From assembly GCF_041296385.1 (NCBI RefSeq), contig NC_091023.1, positions 26,351,924 through 26,415,923 on the forward strand: 64,000 nt of DNA, in the 5' to 3' direction. A model generated the notes under the pieces. That model was not told where the DNA came from and ran no database searches. It worked only from the letters and a program-made list of their open reading frames with translations. The translations under genes and the position numbers were made by a program. This document shows positions 12,001 to 24,000 of this stretch, in pieces (within the stretch, counting starts at the first letter, position 1; the number at the start of each line of letters is the position of its first letter). Source of the DNA: Aphelocoma coerulescens (lineage: Eukaryota; Chordata; Aves; Passeriformes; Corvidae).

Positions 12001-15000
12001 TGCCCAATCTACTAAAGCCTAATTAAAAACAAGATTCCAGACAGCACAAGCACTCCCATGGAGGTGAGCAGTGGTGTGTGACCTTTCCCTCCCCAATGTT
12101 TTGGGGGAGAACAGTGGTTTTGCACAGGCCCAGCAGCCCCAGAGAGGAAAGTGCTTTAGGAAAGCCTCTGGGCACTGAGTCCCAGCCAGGAACAAGGGAG
12201 TCTCTGGTGCTGAAGCTGCAGTAATTGAACAAATATGCAATGGGTTAATACGATGCAGAGGTAGCTGCAGCCTTTCCATGCTGGCTACGGGGTTCAGCTG
12301 CCAGTTGTAATCCTGCCCCTTGCAGCTGCATCACGACATCAACTCCTGGGAGCATCCTGCCAACCTGACCCCTGCCTCTGGAGGATCTCAAAGACACTCT
12401 GGTCACCTGGGGGACACCCCCTGGGCAGAACAGCTGCAGCCGCACTCCGAGGAGACAGGGAGCTGAGGCACAGCATGGTCACAGGCACTGGGGCAGGATG
12501 TCACTCAGCTGCCCACAGGAGCACTCTCCAGCCAGCTCCCAGTCGCTGCCGGACAGGGAGCAGGTAAAGGTCCGAGGACCGGAGCTCGGCGCGTTCACAG
12601 CGGGAGGTTCACCCGCGTCTGCCGAGGTGTCCTGCGCTGCAGGCAGGACCCAGGGACCAAACCGAGCTGGGAACACCACCAAGGCATGCAGAGCCTCCTG
12701 ACTCGGCTGACTAACTCCCCTCATTCCAACAGCACAAATGGTCCTGGTTCTTTCTTGTGACACCCCTAAACTCCCCTCTCAGTCTGGGGACAGCTCCCAG
12801 CAGCCAAGGTTTCAGGGACACCTCAAGAGGGGAGCAGCGCACAGAGGGAGCTCTAGCTGAGAGAGGTGATACGAGTGTCTGAAGAATATTTAATCACTTA
12901 AGGCATGCTGGAGTGCAGTGTCCACTCCCAGGCATGGATGATCCCTGGATGTGCTTCACATCCCTGGCACACAGCCAGCCAGAACAATGCCTGACAATTC
13001 GAAAGAGGTATCTTGAGGTTTCTGGAATATCAGTGGGAGAACATGAGGAGTGAAGTGCCCTGCAGACAGGAGGGTCTTGCACAGATCCCCCACAGGGAAC
13101 CAGCCCTGGGCACACCCACCCTGTGTAGGTTCTGCAGGTGTCCTGCCCTCCAGCCGTCCTGCATACCCTGCCTGGAGCAACTAGGAACACAAATGAGCAC
13201 TTACACCTTGGGTGTCTGAACCTGAAAAACATCACTTTAATTCAGATCCCACTGAGCTGACCTGCCCCTGCCCCGTGGCCGTGGAGCTGGGGGCACCCAC
13301 GCTCGGTGCTCTCCGTTGCTTCGTAGGGACAGATGGAGAAACTCTATTTCCAGGCGACTGTGCCCAAACAGGAACTGATCCCAGTTCATCTGAAGTGGGA
13401 AAAACTAAAAAGGGCAAGGTGGCAAAGACATTTTTCAAACTGTTTGGAAAGTACTGGATTACTGGAAAGCTCAAACTGCCGCTATCTGAAAAACATAAAG
13501 AGAGAATTTATAATAACTCATGCTAAAAACTCCCTTACTTTTCTTGTGCAACATATACTAAACGTAAGTGGTCAGGAAAGGTCTAATGAAACCTCAGAAC
13601 CACTGCCAAGCTCCTGGAGGTTTCAGTGTGGATCTGCTGGAGGAAGAGCTGAAGTAAGGTGTGTGGAAGAGCCAGTGAGAAAGACCCCAGTCAATGATGA
13701 GGTGCAAATGGGGTCTGGCACATATAAACCACAACCCCAGCTCCTGAGTTTGAAGGGGGAGCTCAAAGGTAGCTCCAGCACTTCCAGAAACCACCCAGCC
13801 CCTTGCTGCTTTCATAGAAGCTGGAAAGTTGCAGTTCATGGACTCCACTGGTTATGCTGTGCCAAAAGAGATCAGTGAATTGTTTAACATTCACAGGAGG
13901 GACTCAGAGTCTTTCTGGATGGGGCTCTGAGCAACCTGGTTTATTGGAAGGTGTCCCTCCGTGGCAGGGGGTTTGGAATGAGGTGGTCTTTAAGGTCCTT
14001 CCCAACCCAAACCATTCTGTGGTTCCATAAGTCCATGATCACATATGCATTTTTATATGGACTATAATATGTGGGCTAGAGATCTGACCTACAGCTTACT
14101 CAACCCATCTTGCTATTGACTCCAGCAAGCTTTGTAACATTTACTGATACATTTCACTGGCTGCAATGCATTTTTGCATTATTAAAGTGCACTAGATCAT
14201 GAAACTGATTTTTGTGCCATTTAAAGTACACAGGTTGGTTGTATGCCAGATCAAGACAGAATAGTAAAGGGCATTATACTGAACTCCTGGGAACATACTT
14301 GCCAAAAATGTTTAGGATAAAATCCTTTAAATTTTTGGGCAAAGACTGATGAGCCGTATTTCTTCCCCTTCCCAGTCTGCATGATGAAGGGCTGTCCTCA
14401 CAGACTCTTTCCCATTTTTGTACAGATCTATCAGCTGGGCTCTGCACACCTCCTGGAATACTGGTGCTGCTTTAGTGTGGGTTCAGGTGTAACAAACAAC
14501 CTCAGCTGTGTAACTAAGGGCAGAAGCTCCCGGGACATACTAGATATCATTTCTCATGCAGTGCCATCGGCAGAACCAAAGCATATATTCCAACTTTATG
14601 TCCCATCACTAGTCCTCCAAAGGGATTTCTGCTAGGCACATAGAACAGGCATCAACTCTTCAGCAATTACACCAGGACAAGTGTAGAGCTGATCACTCTT
14701 GGCGGAGAACAAGCACTTGGCTTTACTCAGTCCAAGACCAGCCCTGAGACATCAGTGGTAGAGGCCCAAACTGTGACTTCTTGTGTAGGTTTGTGGTTCT
14801 CCACCTGTGAGACTGCCTGTGCCTCCTGCGATCACTGCACCTCGTTGAAATCAACCCCTTTGTGTGTGTGACTCGGAGCCACCACTGCCAAGGCCAAGGG
14901 GTCACACAGCGAAACAAGCACAACAGCTTAGGGACGAGGAAGGAAGAGCAGTTAATCCAGGGAAAGAGGAAGGAGAGAGGAGATTTAAAATTCTGATTTA

Positions 15001-18000
15001 GGGTGACAGAGCATGATGCTGATTTTGTGTTAGACTGGAAAACACCCACCCAGCTTCCGCAAGGAGCAGAGAGAAGGCAGCGTTCCCACAGCCAGCCCCT
15101 CCTGTGCCCACGGGCACGGGGCACTGCTGTGCCATGGCCGGAGGGGCTGCCTGTGTGGCACCAGCGGCCTCCAGCACACACCGCGTTTGCCACCAGCAAC
15201 AAACAGCTGTTTCCTACTGTGCTTTTTCCAGAACTCCCCCTTCTCCCTCCCCTGAAAAGGCGCCAGTGAAGCACTTACCTGGTGGGAGAAAGGCTGTATG
15301 CTGCTGTAACTGCATGTTGGCAAGAGCTTGCTGGTATTGGAAGATACCAGTGTTAAAGACTGCGGTGGCACCATTGGTTTTTTCAAGCGCAGGCCTCTTT
15401 GGTAAGGGGGGAAGTACAGCTTGAGGAATTCCCTGAATGGTGGATGGGTATAAAAATAAAGTCCAGTAACAAAAAGAAAAAAAAAAAAAAGGGGATGGGG
15501 TGGGGTGTGGAGTAGGATGGGAGGGAGGGAGGGAGGGAGGGAGAGGAAAAAGGGAGGAGAAAAGGAGAGAGAAAAAGGAAAAAAAGAAAAATCAGTAGAA
15601 GACAAAATAACCAGGCAGCACCATGTTTCTCCATGAGCAAGCAAGCGGCATAGCACACTGAACTACCAAATAAAAGGCGAGGGAACAGCTTTCCAGGGAG
15701 CACTATTTGCCTACCATTACAGCGGCACAGGGACCGGCGGGACAGCCGCTATGGGCACCGGCATCAGTACCACGCTACGGGAAAGCTTCGGGCTGGGTCA
15801 GGAGCGAGGCTATTGGGGAAGCAGCACTGCTAGCTCCATGAGGATCACACGTAGAAGCCATGTTAATAGTCACCGTCTGGAGCGGATGGCGGGGCCGTGG
15901 TGACACCCCAGTCCCTGGGCCCCAGCGCTGCCCGGGCATGCAGAGCGCGCGCCGCATGCTGGCCCCGGCCGCCTCCGCGCCACGAAGCCATGCCAACGCC
16001 CCTGCGCCGGCACCCGGGAGGGACGGGAGGGGACGGGGGACAGGAGGGCAGGGGACGGGACGGGAAGGGGCTGGCGGGCGCGGGGGCGGCGGGGGCTGCA
16101 GGGAGGGCGCCCAGCCTGGCCCGGCCGCCCACACGCCCTTTGCCGGGGACGTGGGGAGGGAAACCGGGATGTTCCATTTCTACACATTAACCCCAAACTC
16201 GACTCTACGATACAGCTACATGCCAAGCTAAAAGGTGAAAGGTCATAGTACCAGGTCAAAGGTTGCCTCGAGGGGTCGCTTCAGTGATTTGACAGCCGAC
16301 TGAGTCTTAATTAGCAGGCAGCGAGCACATGATGGCAATGGCCAGTGGGGTCAAGCGCATTAACATAAACAGCAAGCAGAGGTGCGTCATGGGGGCAGCA
16401 GTGCATTTGGGGAGGTGAGAAAAAACAAATAAAAACAAATCACCGGATGCCGTGTACAACGGTAACAAGACTAGGCATGCATGGGGGGCCGACGGGCAGG
16501 GCAGCGGGGCAGCAGGGGGGGCCCACGGCCGCCCCCACCCTGGCCCCCACTGGGCGGGGCATGGGGCTCACGGCCACACAGAACCGGCAAAGGGGCTCCC
16601 GCCACCGGCCACCGGCTCCCTGCCCGTGCCGGACCCCACCGGGAGCCCGTGGCCACCGCCTCGCCCTGCCGGCCCTGCCTCCCCTGCTGTGCTCTGCTTC
16701 CCACACCCACGGGCTCAGCACAGGCGGGACCCTCCGCCACCACAGCCCCCCGGTGCTGCCCTCGCCTTGCCAGCTGACCAGCTCCTCAGTGGACCCAGAT
16801 GTGGCTGCTACAGCTACAGGCCTGCACTAGCGCCCGGGAGAGCCACCGCCAGCCCACGGGGACACAGGATGGGGACAGCAGTAACACGGTCAGATCCACT
16901 TCAAACTACACCTCTACAGACATGGACTTACAGAAACTAAATATGGATTTATCTATCTGCGCAGCTGGATAGATACACATCTGCCACACACAGACATACA
17001 GCCAACCGGATACACAGGTAGCCCACACATACAGACACGCACACACGTATGCACACACAGAGGTACACACAGGCACTCTGTACATCAGCAGGCAAAATTA
17101 GTCAAACACCTCAGTGGTCTGGAACTACTTCAGAGCAAATCTGGCACCACATGCTGAGAAAGCTCACTGCACTGTGTAGTGACCGGGGTCCCCAAGCACA
17201 CGCACCCTCCTTAGCAAGGACAAACACACATCCACCACTGCCTCTCCTCAACATACGTCTACATCCAGAAGTGTTCCCACACTCACCATGGCAGCTGCAG
17301 TCGCTGCTGCTTGGGCAGCTGCAGCTTGGTTAACCTGGTACTGGGCAGCCTTGATCTTGGCTTGCAGGTGTGCAGGAGGGTGAAAATATTTGCACTTTTC
17401 CCGGGAGCATCTCCCTTTGATGTAATCCATGCAGACGGTGACCGTGTTGTCGTTGGTGTCGATCATGGCGCTGTCGGCGGGGTGAGCGAACCGGCAGTCG
17501 TTCTCTCCCCTGTTGCAGTTCCCGCGCTGGTACTCTCGACATACCTGTGACACAGAAAAGAAAGTCACTTAGTTTTGGTGACGGGTGTTGCAGGCACGGC
17601 TTGGAGCACAGACAAGCTTTCTAAAAGCCTGTGAGAGCACCACAAGGATGGGGGCCTGGCCCAGGCGGTGCACTGCAGTGGGATGGAGGGCTCAGGGACC
17701 TGGCAGCAGAGACTGGGTTCTCCAGAGCCAATTCTGATGTCAAGGAGCATGAAACCCCACCATGATCAAAGCCAAGCACACATTCTGGCTCTGCTTAGCC
17801 ACCCATGGGGGCTGTTCATGTCTCCTGAAATGTACCATGGAGGCTCTCAGGCACCACCCAAGCACCCCAAGGTGCTCGGCCATGCCCTGCTGTGACCTGG
17901 CTGTGCTGAGTCACCACACTCAATGTGCTCATTACAGTGAGTGGGCAGTGTGTGGTCGCCCCCACAGAGCCCTACTGGGCGGGCACTCTGTGTCCATGTG

Positions 18001-21000
18001 CCCCCATGATCCAGGTGCCTGCCGGGGAACAGCAACCCGCAGCCCACAGTGGTGGCACAGCCCCTGTGCTGCCCAGCCATCCCCCCGAGCAACCACAGGA
18101 GGTGGGGAACAGCAGCAGCCACAGCCGGAGCGGCCCCTGCTCCCACTGTCACACGCCCACAGCCAGCCAGAGCTGGAGGGGTCAGACGCTGCAGCTGCTT
18201 GGTGACAGCCCCTGCGGTGTCCCCGTGGCTCCAGCCGTCCCTGAGCCCGCACAGAAGCCCAGGTCCCGGCCACCCCAGCACTGCAGACACGGGCTCTGTC
18301 ACCAGTGTGACACACACCGGCCCCCTCTCCACACATGTAAGCCCTGTGTCTGACAGACTGATGTGGGCTCCTGTCACGGTCAGCTCTCCCCGAACTGCCA
18401 ACAAAACACTTAGCATTCCAGTTTTCCAAAGGCCATAGGAAACAAAGGGACAAAAGCAACCGGGTCTGCATAAAAATAAAACCCTTTAGTAGGTGGAATT
18501 TCCTGTTGAAGGTGGGTGCCTGTAAGCTTGGATCATCAGTATTTCCTCAAGGACCTTGGCTCCAATCCCTTCAATAACCCAAATTTGGTGGTGGTCTGGT
18601 TTCCCTTCACACCAGTCTTCTGGCTGCTGTTTAACCCTCATGCCACTGCCAGTGCCACCTGCCCATCCTCTACAGTTATGAACTGACCCACCTGCAGGAC
18701 CAGGACCAGGTCAGGTGTGAAAACATTTGTCCAGGGTCATTCCTGCATGATCCTGTTAATAGGCTTGTTCCACGTAGTGACCGACTCCAGGTATGTATTT
18801 GCAGCAGAGCCACATGAGCTGGGCCCAGCCCCTGCTCATCCTGTGCCTCTCATGCTCAGGGCTTGCAGAACGAATTCTGCAGCATGCCGGAAACAGCTCA
18901 GGCAAATTCCTCAGCTGGAAAATAACCACCGGCCTGCCAGGTAATCCTGCAGCCAGATCCCTTCCCTGGCCCAGTCCCCTGTAGTGACACATGCCAGCCA
19001 GCATGACACAGGGAGGGCTAGGGAAGAAGGTTCCCTTTCATTATCTAGGAACACTTCCTGGGTCATGAACCAGTGTCCTCTACCCAAACAAAGGCCTCCC
19101 ACATGGACAGAAATGTATAGTTTCCTTTGATTATTTGCAGTTCTAGCAGTAAACTGAACCCTTTTCTTCCAAAGATGAAGAAAAGGATGAACTAAAGGCA
19201 GCTGTCTTTGCTCCTTGTCTTGTATTGGTGGCCCACTAAACCAAGGTCTCAAGACCACTCCGTGTCTAAGCAAGAACAACTCCATTAACAACATAGAAAT
19301 GATATGTACAAACCCATATAAGTGCACATATATATAAAAGCATCTACATATAGACAGGGAGTACATCCACAGAAGAACTAATTTTGTCCCAGTTAAAAAC
19401 CAAAGAAGAATGACCAGAACACTGCAATAGGCAGATAGAGATAACCTTTGGCATGTCCAGGGTAAGTTTTCTGAGCTGTCACACAGTAGCTGCACTAAGG
19501 TGAAGAAGGCCTCTGCCAGTGCTCCTGAACAGATCTTGGGACAAGGGCTCAGAGCAGCCAGACACAACCCTGGACTGCTGGTCCTTCTAATTGGTGTGAC
19601 CAGCAGTCTTTTCAACCACTGTGAGGGTAACAACCAACAACACTTCCAACTCTTCTTTATTTAAAAGCAAGCTTTGAAATGGGGTTACTTTTTGCCATGG
19701 TCACGCTGCAATATATCACTCATCTCCTTCAGTAAAGAGAGGCACAAAAGCATGATGTGCTGTCTAGTCTTACAGATCTGGAGAGCTTTTTTCAGTTATT
19801 TATTAATAGCCCTGTAATTAGTACCATATTTTTCAACTCAATTTGTTAGGAAACATAAACAGAAGAGGCATGGGTACATTTCCAGCCTGCTGTAAAATGC
19901 TGAGTGGGGGCTGCAGTGCCATTGACTCACTGTATTCCCTTGCTTGGGCTTTGGGCTGAGTTTGCTGTGATGGCCCTGCTGTGACTCAAGGTGCAACCTG
20001 GGTGGGGACACAGCCACTTCCCAGCCTTGGCCGAGTCCCTCTCCCTCACCCCAGCACTGTGCAGAGTTTGGCTGGAGGGCCAGCCCTACCCTTCCCTTCC
20101 CAGAGCACATCCCACCTCCTGGCTCTTCCTTGGCATCTGAGGCAACCAACGGAAATGGATGTGCTGTTATCCAGGACACTCAGAGCATTAGAACACACAG
20201 CCCCACTGGTCACAGTCCTGATCACCCAGAGCTGACCAGCTCCAAGAACTTCTAAGTTGCTTCTTTCTGGCAAAAAATGGCATATAAGAACCAAGCAGGA
20301 AACAGCAGCTTGGCTGTGGTCACTGCTGACTTTGGAACACTTCTAATAGAAAATGGTGGCATTCCAACAGAAACAGCTGTTTTTGATAAAGTGTTAGGCA
20401 ATTCCTTTCTCTCTCACTTCCCTGTCCTTCTTGCTTCTTTTCCAGTTCACTGAAGAACCACACTTTGTTCAAGATATTTCCTGCAGGGGAGGAGTGTGAG
20501 GAAAGCTGTGGAAAAGCCTCAAGCCATGACATTTTCATCCTGAGATGCAGATTCCTTACAGGAGTGGCTGAAAGCACTGGACAACCAACACCTGCATGCT
20601 GTCGGTATGAAATCCAGATGAAAGCAATCTCACTGCTAGTAGCAGTCACTGACCTTACTTTACCAAGACTCACATTAATTCAGGAGACACAGCACTGCCC
20701 AACAGATCTGTGGTGTCTGCCTGCTTCCCTGAAAACCCCAGGTGTGCCTACTGAGAGCCTTCAGCTTGGGAACAGCCTGGGTCTGTATCCCAGAACGTGT
20801 GCTGACTTAATTCCTGCCAGTGTACATAACTCTTGAAAATAAATATTTAAAATTCTAAGCAGAACCAATCATACTCCAAGATTAGATGCTAACATCATTG
20901 TGGTTATTTTTCTCCAGGACAGTTCATTCCAAGGGAGAGTGAGCGGAGCCTTATAAAGCTCTGATCATGCCATAACAAATGGCAATCCCACAGCAGCAGC

Positions 21001-24000
21001 TCCCTGGAAGAGCAGGTAGACGCTGCTGGCTCCTCTGGGAAGTAATAGCCAGATCGTGCAGAATCTCCAGAATTCGTTCTGCATTTCTGCAACCTATAAA
21101 GTACATTCAAATGTTTTGCTGTTCATAAAAATGACATGCTTGTTCAGTGTTTGGATACTAAATTTGGATACTCCAGATCAAATGACCACTGCACTGGAAA
21201 GCATTTGCAAATTATCTTCTCACCTACATGTTTCACTGTTTAAACTGCATTTGCAAAAGGGAAAACAGTATTGTGACCCGGAGAGTGCTACTCTAGCATC
21301 TCCCCCTCATTCAGAGGAGTTTGGCTCAGCAGTGCATCATTTCTCTGAAGAGCAATATCAAGAGAATACAGCGTCCAGAGGGCCAAGTCCTGTATGCTGA
21401 AGTCCCAGACATCATCAGCTCCCTGTGCAGTGGTCATAGCCTGCAGCCAGCACTGGGGCTGCGCTGGAGGTGCACACGAAGGGGTGCTCCTGCTTCCCTG
21501 GGTGCTTGGGAACAATGGGTATGTCCTGCTTATGACCAGGATGTTTTTGAGCCCTCATGTCCCAGCCTGACCAGCCCATGGGCACTGCAGGGCTGGAAGC
21601 ACAATCACAGCAGCTGATCTTGGCAGCACAACCCAAAGGGTTCCCATCATTGGCATTCTCCTCTCCATACTCATTTCCAAATCCACTGTGATTTATTTAT
21701 GAATTTACCTAATTGCATTTTGGTTTTAATCCACCTCTGGCAGGTGTAGACTATGAAACAGAGTCCTCAAGGGAAAAACATCCCTGGGTGATTCCAACCA
21801 GCCACCTGTGTGCCAGCTCAGAGCTCGGCACAGCTGCCTCCCCTGTAACCTGAGCGTGCTTTGGGGAATGCTTCCCCCAGGGAAAACATCTCTAAAAAGG
21901 GAAATGATGTGATCCCACAGGAGGGTGACCTGTGGTGATGTGGGCTCTGAGAATAGTGACCGTAGCAGTGGGAAACACTGGCTACCAGATGACCCTCCAC
22001 ACTGCTCCCAGTTCACCCCTTCTGAGCAGCAGCTCCTCAGCCAGGGATGCAGCTAAGGAAGAGGAATTAATTTCCCTGGTAAAGAGAGTTAATCCTGTTA
22101 GTGCAGATGCACAGGCAGAAAGAACAGTTACAAATACAGTGGGCTGCATAAAACAGAGATCCTTCTTGCTCCTCCCAGCGTGCTCCCTGAGCTCAGTGAC
22201 CAGACCCACTGCCAGAAGGGAGAGCACCAGCAGCCGCGCAGGGGGCAGCGGCCTTGTGCCCTCACGCCCTGCCATGTCCAGCACACACCAGGGTGACAGC
22301 AGGGCAGCCTGGCTGCCCAGCCTCCCCCATCGCTGCCTTCTAACCACCAGACCCAAGCAGGGCTGCCAAGCACCTGCACTCAGGCTGTGCCCATGGGCTG
22401 CGATCTGTGCTTGTGGCTGTACCCACGGGCTCTGCTCTCAGGCTGTGATCCCAGGCTGTGCTCTCAGGCTGTGCCCATGGGCTCTGCTCTCTCCCAGGCT
22501 GTGCCCACAGGCTGTGCCCGCAGGCTCTGCTCACAGGCTCTGCTCTCAGGCTGTGATCCCAGGCTGTGCCTGCAGGCTCTGCTCACAGGCTCTGCTCTCA
22601 GGCTGTGATCCGTGCTCTCAGGCTGTGCTCTCAAGCTGTGCCCATGGGCTCTGCTCTCTCTCAGGCTGTGCCCATGGGCTGTGCTCATGGGCTGTGCTCA
22701 TGGGCTGTGCCCTGAGCTCGTGGCAGTCGGCAGCATGTCCTTGGCTCCCCGCCCACGCAGCACCGATAAGGTGCCGAAAACACTGTCAGGCCTTTCAGAT
22801 AAGAAAGATTTGGAGCAAGGGAGAGCAGCAGCTCAAGAGCACCAACACTTGTCAGGGTTGTGGCGAGGGTGATAAGCCAGGTGCGGGAGGCCGGCAGGGG
22901 AGTGTGGGCACCGTCTGTCAGAGCCAGAGAGGCCGAGTCATCCTGCACCCCGGCAGCTGAAGCGCTGCACCTCTCCGAGCGCTCAGTGCCTGTGCCCCCA
23001 CCAAGTTAACACCTTCTGGGCACACACTAACAGCTTCATGGCACTCTTGCTGCTGCCATGATCATTCCTAAATATTCCCATTTCTTTCTGCAAGGGAGGG
23101 TCAGAAGCAGAATGCCAGGCTGAACTTACTGTACAGTCAGTCACTCCTCGTTCTTACCCATCATCAAGATACGACATTACCAGCCCAAGTGAAACCTGCA
23201 TTATTTGCTTTCACAAGAAAAGTATTTCATACCTAGAAGACATAATAAATGATAGCACCTGTGAGAGTAAGTTACACCACCCAGCTCCTACCTCCAGCCT
23301 GTCTGTCCTCATCAGCTTCTGGGCAGCAGCGGCGGCAGCGGCAGGAACCGGGACCCCGGGGTTTCCTGTCACCAGCATCGGGGCCGTGGGCAGGATCTCA
23401 GCGGGGACCAGGCCTGGAGAGACGGGCCCCAGGTAGGGGTTGAAGGCGGCTGATGCGTTGGTGGCTAAGCTCGGTGCAACAGAAAACATTGGCTGCAATC
23501 GGAGACAGGGAACAGACACTTAACATTTGTGCTTGCTGTGCTGTCACCATAACAACTCTGTGGCCATCCCCTTGAGCTGAACAAGGTGAGTTTCTGCTGC
23601 TAACTGGGAAGGAGCATTTGTTGTGTTTGTGGGACATGGGGAACACCTGTGCAGTTGCTGCACGTGAGCAAGAGCACGGGACAAGCAACCCCACCAGCCT
23701 CGGCTGGTTCTCCTCCTCCAGCTCCCTTGCACGCTCACAGCATGTGGCAGCTCCTGTAGCAAACTCCCGGTGGATCTGGACTCCAGCAATGCCATAATGA
23801 ATGGCAGACACTCTGTGGGGTCACACAGAATCCAGGCCTATCACGGGGACATGGCCACAGCGGGTACAATTCCCTCTTAGGGAAAAGGCATCTGAGAGCC
23901 CCGACAAAGCATCAACTACACTCGACTTCAGGCACAGGCAAAGCTTTTCTGACCCTGGTGCAGCTACAGCTGGCTCAGGCCTGGAGTTTCACACAGCCAC

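Larger units (their letters stand above)
15433..16251 (-). other. MBNL1 intron 5
   Basis: An 819-nt intron between the 54-nt exon and exon 6. It holds a GC-rich, G-run block (about 15890-16160) and the long pyrimidine tract at its 3' end. No coding content. Confidence 0.9.

Noticed and set aside
15030..15656. 208-codon minus-strand frame rich in Ser, Leu, Pro and Phe
   Set aside because: It crosses exon 6 in the wrong frame and derives its middle from the pyrimidine tract; the real exon frame here is GIPQAV...LPP.
15775..16259. Several Pro/Arg-rich open frames around 15.8-16.2 kb
   Set aside because: They overlap the GC-rich part of intron 5, on both strands and in multiple frames, and are interrupted by the true 54-nt exon in a different frame.
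21932..22960. 342-codon open frame on the plus strand
   Set aside because: It runs through the AGGCTGTG minisatellite, whose units lack stop codons in several frames on both strands; the peptide is repetitive and antisense to MBNL1 intron 3.
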